Assembly: GCF_036850765.1 (NCBI RefSeq)
Contig: NC_089492.1
Span: 69,750,982 to 69,814,981 of the forward strand
Source of the DNA: Saccopteryx bilineata
Lineage: Eukaryota > Chordata > Mammalia > Chiroptera > Emballonuridae
DNA: 64,000 bases
Reading direction: 5' to 3'
Positions 60,075 to 64,000 of this stretch are shown here, piece by piece. Within the stretch, counting starts at the first letter, position 1; each line of letters begins with the position of its first letter. The position numbers and the translations under genes are program-made. Below the pieces are notes generated by a model. It worked only from the letters and a program-made list of their open reading frames with translations. It searched no databases and was not told where the DNA came from.

Positions 60075-61076
60075 GGGCCAATTGGACCTGATGAATGACA
60101 GCTTGCTGTTATTGTAGCTTCTGAATGCTACGCATTATGCAATGGAACCCTAGTAGAACTGAAACAACTATAATTAAATAATGAGGCAAGCTTCTGTAAT
60201 GTTTGACTAGTTAGGAAATAGAATGGGAGTCTTAAACAGGGGATTCCTCCTAGGGATCGGGATGTAATTTCCCTCCCATTGTGTTATAGAGACCTTCTAG
60301 GTGCCATTAAACACAGTTCCATTTTGATTGTAAAAAATGGAGGACATAGGTCCATGCATGTCCCCTTTTCACAAAGGTCCCAGCATCCAAACACAGAACG
60401 GATGGCTTGCCGTGGGCTGCATACTGCATATGGTTGCATTCCATCTCTCAGCTTCCAATGCCAAACTCCGAGGTTGATGGTCTGCGCATCTGGACCAGAG
60501 GCAATGCAGCAGTCTCTCCAGGGAATTCCTTCTCTCAGGATTGTTCTTAGATGTTCATCATACAGGAACAGGCAAAGAGGTGACCCTGGGAAGGCAAGGT
60601 TAGTGGGGTGGGCCCAGCTGTTGGTAGCTAGGGGGGAGGAGGGCTTGTAGGCCAAGCACTGAGCCTTGGTTGGTAGTACCATTTTTAGCAAAGTCCCCTG
60701 TAGTATGATTTCGAAGGAGGACCCACCCCTCTGAGAGGATAGTGTTACTATTCAGAGTAAACTTAGGTAGCATTGGGTCACTGAGGTTATCCCATATAGT
60801 GCCGTTCCACTGTTGGGATTCCCGGCCACTGTTGTCACAAGGGAGACTAAGGGAGCAATTACTGGAATATACTGCTGGAAACTGTGGGCTATTAACTTCA
60901 ACAGGCATAATTATGCCAGGGTGGGGAACAGCTTCCCAGACGTGGGGGTCTGCCCGTGTCTGGGAGTTAGTGGCTACTATAGCACACATAAGCAGGAACA
61001 GAGTACCAGGGCCTGGGGGCCTGCCCCGCCAAAGCCTCCACATCCCCCCAGGTGATGGGGTACGCATGCTGGCCAC
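60075..61076 (-). pseudogene. Envelope (env) remnant
   Basis: The frame 61076-60600 (158 aa) starts with a Trp/Arg-rich N-terminus and a hydrophobic stretch at residues 25-35, like a retroviral Env signal peptide. A surface-protein segment with five N-X-S/T sites (residues 73, 91, 97, 123, 132) follows. A second frame, 60691-60284, overlaps it and is Cys-rich (FGCWDLCEKGTCMD). Stops follow. Near 60,075-60,125 a segment resembling a transmembrane-subunit cytoplasmic tail leads into the polypurine tract. Most of the transmembrane subunit, including any fusion peptide and membrane anchor, was not found. The frames are disjoint, so no functional envelope is encoded. It is assigned to env by layout and signal-peptide character. 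Confidence 0.6.
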
Positions 61077-61769
61077 GAGGTCTTCTTCTGGAGCACTGAG
61101 GACCTTCTCCCCTCAGGCATAGTCAGTGTGGAGGAGGCCAGGGCTGTGGTTTTGGATGGGTGAAGACGGAACCACTTAGTGGGTGCCCAAGAAACCCTGT
61201 CAAGCAGGTTAGGGGGTTCCTGGTATTTAAATTGGCTGAACAGCACAAGTATAACCTCTCCCTTGTGTTAGAAGAGGGTGTGATCCCCGCCACTGTGCCG
61301 TGGCTGGGTCCTTCCAGCGTCATTTCAGAGAGAAGGAAGGTGGAGAGAGAGAGTGAGAAATACAGAAAAATAGACAAGACAGACAGACAAACGAGGGGAA
61401 CACGTGTTGGAGTTAAAGCTGGGATAGAAAATGGCATCTGAGAGGCTGGGGTGGGGCATTGAGCCCGACAGGTAATGCGGAAGTAGCAACTTCTGCTTCT
61501 TCGGGTGGCAGAGCTGATGGCACGGTTTCTAATGTATCTAGTTTTGTTTTTGCACACAGGTGCAAGTCCATCAAACTCGGTGGCTCAGCTCTTTTCTTCC
61601 TCTACAGGGGGAGGCGAATACGGAGGTAAGAGTTCCTCTGAAAGAGGAGTAGCCTGTAGGACCTTAGGAACCTGCAGAGGGTCCTCAGCAGGAGCACCAG
61701 TCAGGCAGGCATGTATCGCTAGCAGGGCAGGAATGAGGCCGAGAGGGAAGGTTTACTTTATGTACTTCA
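61077..61769 (-). other. Provirus interior, no intact retroviral gene
   Basis: This spans the gag remnant to env. It contains stop-rich frames and a GA-rich stretch near 61,325-61,395. A 144-codon frame (61557-61123) has no retroviral motif I recognise. Reverse transcriptase, protease and integrase motifs were not found, which implies that pol and most of gag were deleted. Confidence 0.6.
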
Positions 61770-61968
61770 GCTGAACGGACACGCTGGAAAGCTCAGGCCC
61801 AAGTATCGGGGTCCCAAAGAGGCATGTTCCAGAGCCAAGGGTTGAAACCTGAGAGGATTTCCCAGTAGGTACAAAGATCTTTTTCATTAACTTTAACTTG
61901 CCTACTCTGCAATAGGGTATAGAGGGCTCGAGCTTGCTGGGCTCAAGAGTAAGGAGAAGGTTTCCCAT
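61770..61968 (-). pseudogene. gag N-terminal (matrix) remnant
   Basis: An ATG at 61968 opens MGNLL, whose glycine could be myristoylated as in retroviral matrix proteins. About 25 codons on, a one-base shift moves the more Gag-like sequence (KDLCTYWEILSGFNPWLWNM, then LWDPDTWA) into another frame that stops at TGA. Only about 65 codons are recognisable and capsid and nucleocapsid are not visible. The ATG lies only about 43 bp from the primer-binding site, an unusually short leader, so DNA between them may have been lost. Confidence 0.45.
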
Positions 61969-62010
61969 TGCAGAGGCTCACTCACTGTTCCCTTGGATGC
62001 CAGTTAGGTT

Positions 62011-62026
62011 CCTGTTCGAGGCACCA
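62011..62026 (-). promoter_or_regulatory. Primer-binding site, tRNA-Lys-like
   Basis: On the minus strand TGGTGCCTCGAACAGG begins two bases after the 5' LTR. It resembles the tRNA-Lys3 type site (TGGCGCCCGAACAGG) with one change and one inserted base. Confidence 0.75.
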
Positions 62027-62028
62027 AT

Positions 62029-62348
62029 AGTGGACAAGGCCCACCGGGGGTAAGGACAACGGAGACGCAGAGACCCAACTCCGGAGACCAGGTTCAGTGA
62101 CACAAATCTGATTTATTCAGGAAGTAAGCTAACTTATATACACAGGTTCAGCCTATAGGGTGTTATAGTGTGTCCTTCACAGCCAATGGCTGAAAAGATC
62201 AGGGAGCTGCCTGGTTGGCGCTGAGTCACTTCCTTATAGCAGGCGAGCTCCCTCCTGGGTGTGCCTAGGAGGGTTTCAGGTGCTGGAGTGTTCTCACAGC
62301 ATTGCATCAGCCACAGCTGCTAGGAATGTGCTCTGCGTTCTACCTACA
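62029..62348 (-). repeat. 5' LTR of the provirus, with promoter signals
   Basis: 320 bp. On the minus strand: TATATAAG (62140-62133), then AATAAA (62117-62112) about 16 bases further, a compact U3/R arrangement. The end nearest the primer site has CCACT instead of the CCACA of the other LTR. It is probably no longer an efficient promoter. Confidence 0.9.
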
Positions 62349-62582
62349 ATTACAAACCTATTTAAATTTTATTCTAAATTCTTTATACATCCAATAATTC
62401 CAGTCATATTTTTGTCTTTATTTTTACCCAAAATAAATTCAGCAACAAAGATTTTTTCCAACTAATAATTCTATTTCAGAAGACTCAAAAATTTTACATT
62501 TATTTTACAAGGTAAGCCCTTTATGGTTAACTTAACTATTTACTGACCTATATCAATATATATATTTTTAACTAAAGTTGTG

Positions 62583-62760
62583 TCTGACCTATGGTGGCAC
62601 AGTGGATAAAGCGTTAACCTGGAACGCTGAAGTCACCAGTTCCAAATCCTGGGCTTGCCTTGTCAAGGCACATATGAGAGTTGATGCTTCCTGCTCCTCC
62701 CCCCTATCTCTCTTTCTATCTCCTCTCTCTAAAAATGAATAAATAAAATATAAAAAAAAG
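62583..62760 (+). mobile_element. SINE-B
   Basis: The head TCTGACCTATGGTGGCACAG, GATAAAGCGTTAACCTGG, GTCAAGGCACATATGAG and AAAATGAATAAATAAAA identify it. The target duplications are AACTAAAGTTGTG (62570-62582) and AATTAAAGTTGTG (62761-62773). Confidence 0.92.
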
Positions 62761-62773
62761 AATTAAAGTTGTG

Positions 62774-63959
62774 GTGGTATTTTTCTGATAATGACAAAAA
62801 ATGCATTCAGATAATGAATTTTGACTTTATTGTGTGAGGCATGGGCTGGGCATTGAGGGACCACATCAAAGACTTTTGTTTCTCTTTTGCTTTTGAATGT
62901 CTGGTATCTGAAGGTAACAATCAAGATAGGTCACAGGTGGCATGAGAGTATTTCACTGATTTTGGTGCAACACATGTAAATCGGGCAAACACTGCACAAT
63001 TAATGCAAAAGAAAAAAGATGGAAGGCGAGTGATGTCCATGAACTTTAAAATACATCCCAATATGCTCCCATTTGTTTATAATAATCACAGATAATATTT
63101 TGAAATATTAATTTTTTGCTCTTCTTTTCTGCATGTCTTTAAAGGTCATTTCTCCCATAAACAGTCAGCAGCATGAAACTTTCTGAAAAATACATAGAAT
63201 TTTTATAAAGGGCTGAAAAAAAAAGGGCTCATTGTTAATTTAACAACAACAACAAAAAACTTGTATGTTACATCAGTGATTCCCCTACTCTTGAAAAGAT
63301 AAAAACCCTTGAAAATGTCTGGTCACAAATACAATTGGCCTATCAAGTGTTAATTGCCTAAATGACTAGTAATAGGATTTGTGTAATAAATGATGTTAAT
63401 TTGGCATAATTTGTTTAAAAACAATGCTTCTTCACAAGTAGGGGTTTCCATCCCTTTGAAAACAAGTTTTTCTCACAATACTTATCTCATTTGAATGTGA
63501 ATGATCTCTCTGTGACAGAGTCTCCCCAGAAGGGCAGCATCCTGAACTGTGTTTGTACATGTTGGGATGGAGTCGGGATTAACTGGTGTGTGAGTGATTG
63601 GTAGGCAAGAATGACTCTTCTCCACAAGAGGAATGTTCAGATGAATGAAGCAATACTCCACAATATTCCACAGGCAGAACAGCTATTTTCTGCAAAAAGC
63701 TACTATGTCCTCCATAAATGGCCCAAGAATAGACATAGGGTAGTGCCTCCAGGAAGCAAAAATGCCTGTGTCAAGGGTCTGGGCCCTACAGTGATCACTG
63801 TCCATCTCCTCAACAGGAAGGTGGGCCATGTGCTAGGCTAGCAGCTCATTAACTAACCTGTAGCCCAAGGCTTTGTCTTCTTTATTTCACCATACCTAGA
63901 TTGACAGTTATGATGAGACCAATTTGGACTGTGGACTTCCATGAAAGGTTTACCTAGAG
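62774..63959. other. No recognised feature
   Basis: AT-rich DNA with small frames (for example 63,611-63,841, 76 codons) lacking domains. Confidence 0.35.
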
Positions 63960-64000
63960 CAGCGGTTCTCAACCTGTGGGTCGCGACCCCGGTGGGGGTC
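63960..64000. mobile_element. Start of a hAT element (SPIN-like terminus), cut by window end
   Basis: CAGCGGTTCTCAACCTGTGG followed by GTCGCGACCCC matches the terminal repeat of a hAT family that I recall as SPIN-like. Only 41 bp are visible, so size, autonomy and target duplication cannot be judged. Confidence 0.6.

Larger units (their letters stand above)
59733..62348 (-). mobile_element. Internally deleted class II-like endogenous provirus
   Basis: Two direct 320-bp LTRs (59733-60052 and 62029-62348) flank 1,976 bp of internal sequence. A 6-bp duplication, ATTACA, lies just outside both LTRs (59727-59732 and 62349-62354). The polypurine tract adjoins the low-coordinate LTR and the primer-binding site adjoins the high-coordinate LTR, so transcription runs on the minus strand. 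The 6-bp duplication, short LTRs and Lys-type primer site fit a betaretrovirus-like (class II) ERV. gag and env remnants remain, pol was not recognised, and it cannot produce virus. Aligning the LTRs by hand gives about 33 differences in 320 bp (near 10%), so the insertion is old. Confidence 0.9.

Noticed and set aside
1..64000. CRISPR arrays, bacterial operons, phage or plasmid features
   Set aside because: No spaced direct repeats or dense coding were seen. The LINE/SINE/LTR content is mammalian.

Overview
The window is mammalian nuclear DNA, and several features point to a bat. It carries many copies of four tRNA-headed SINE types, young L1 LINEs, old MIR/L2/MaLR fossils and several hAT DNA transposons. 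Two SINE types (called SINE-A and SINE-B here) fit what I recall of horseshoe-bat (Rhinolophoidea) repeats, and one (SINE-D) looks like the bat VES type. Species assignment is from memory and was not searched. I found no host protein-coding gene, no functional tRNA or rRNA gene and no CRISPR array. The long open frames all fall inside transposons, LTRs or low-complexity DNA.

Layout. 1-14 kb: ancient L1, two hAT elements inserted side by side, a Tigger-type element, a hAT with a decayed transposase, a MaLR LTR, MER5A and scattered SINEs. 14.0-19.6 kb: a nearly complete but broken L1 with ORF1 and ORF2. 19.6-29.4 kb: mostly unclassified DNA with SINEs, L2, MIR and MER5A. 29.4-37.8 kb: a minus-strand L1 (L1-B) abutting a plus-strand L1 (L1-C). 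L1-B is split by a 2.3-kb DNA transposon with matching ends, a TTA duplication and a decayed ~550-codon transposase gene. 37.8-43.0 kb: a divergent LTR followed by three solo LTRs of one family, each with its own 5-bp target duplication. 45-46 kb: a SINE split by a hAT that is itself split by another SINE. 50.7-51.3 kb: a MaLR LTR with a hAT inside. 54-57.5 kb: L1 and SINE debris, including a SINE that carries a 47-bp patch matching an L1 about 1 kb away. 59.7-62.3 kb: a complete-ended but internally deleted minus-strand provirus with two 320-bp LTRs, a 6-bp duplication, a tRNA-Lys-like primer site, gag and env remnants, and no pol recognised. The window ends in the first bases of a hAT whose terminus resembles SPIN.

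The most interesting object is the 30,161-32,483 transposon. It is an apparent CMC/Chapaev3-like element whose protein I associate mainly with arthropod genomes. It lies inside a comparatively young L1, so it moved after that L1 inserted.
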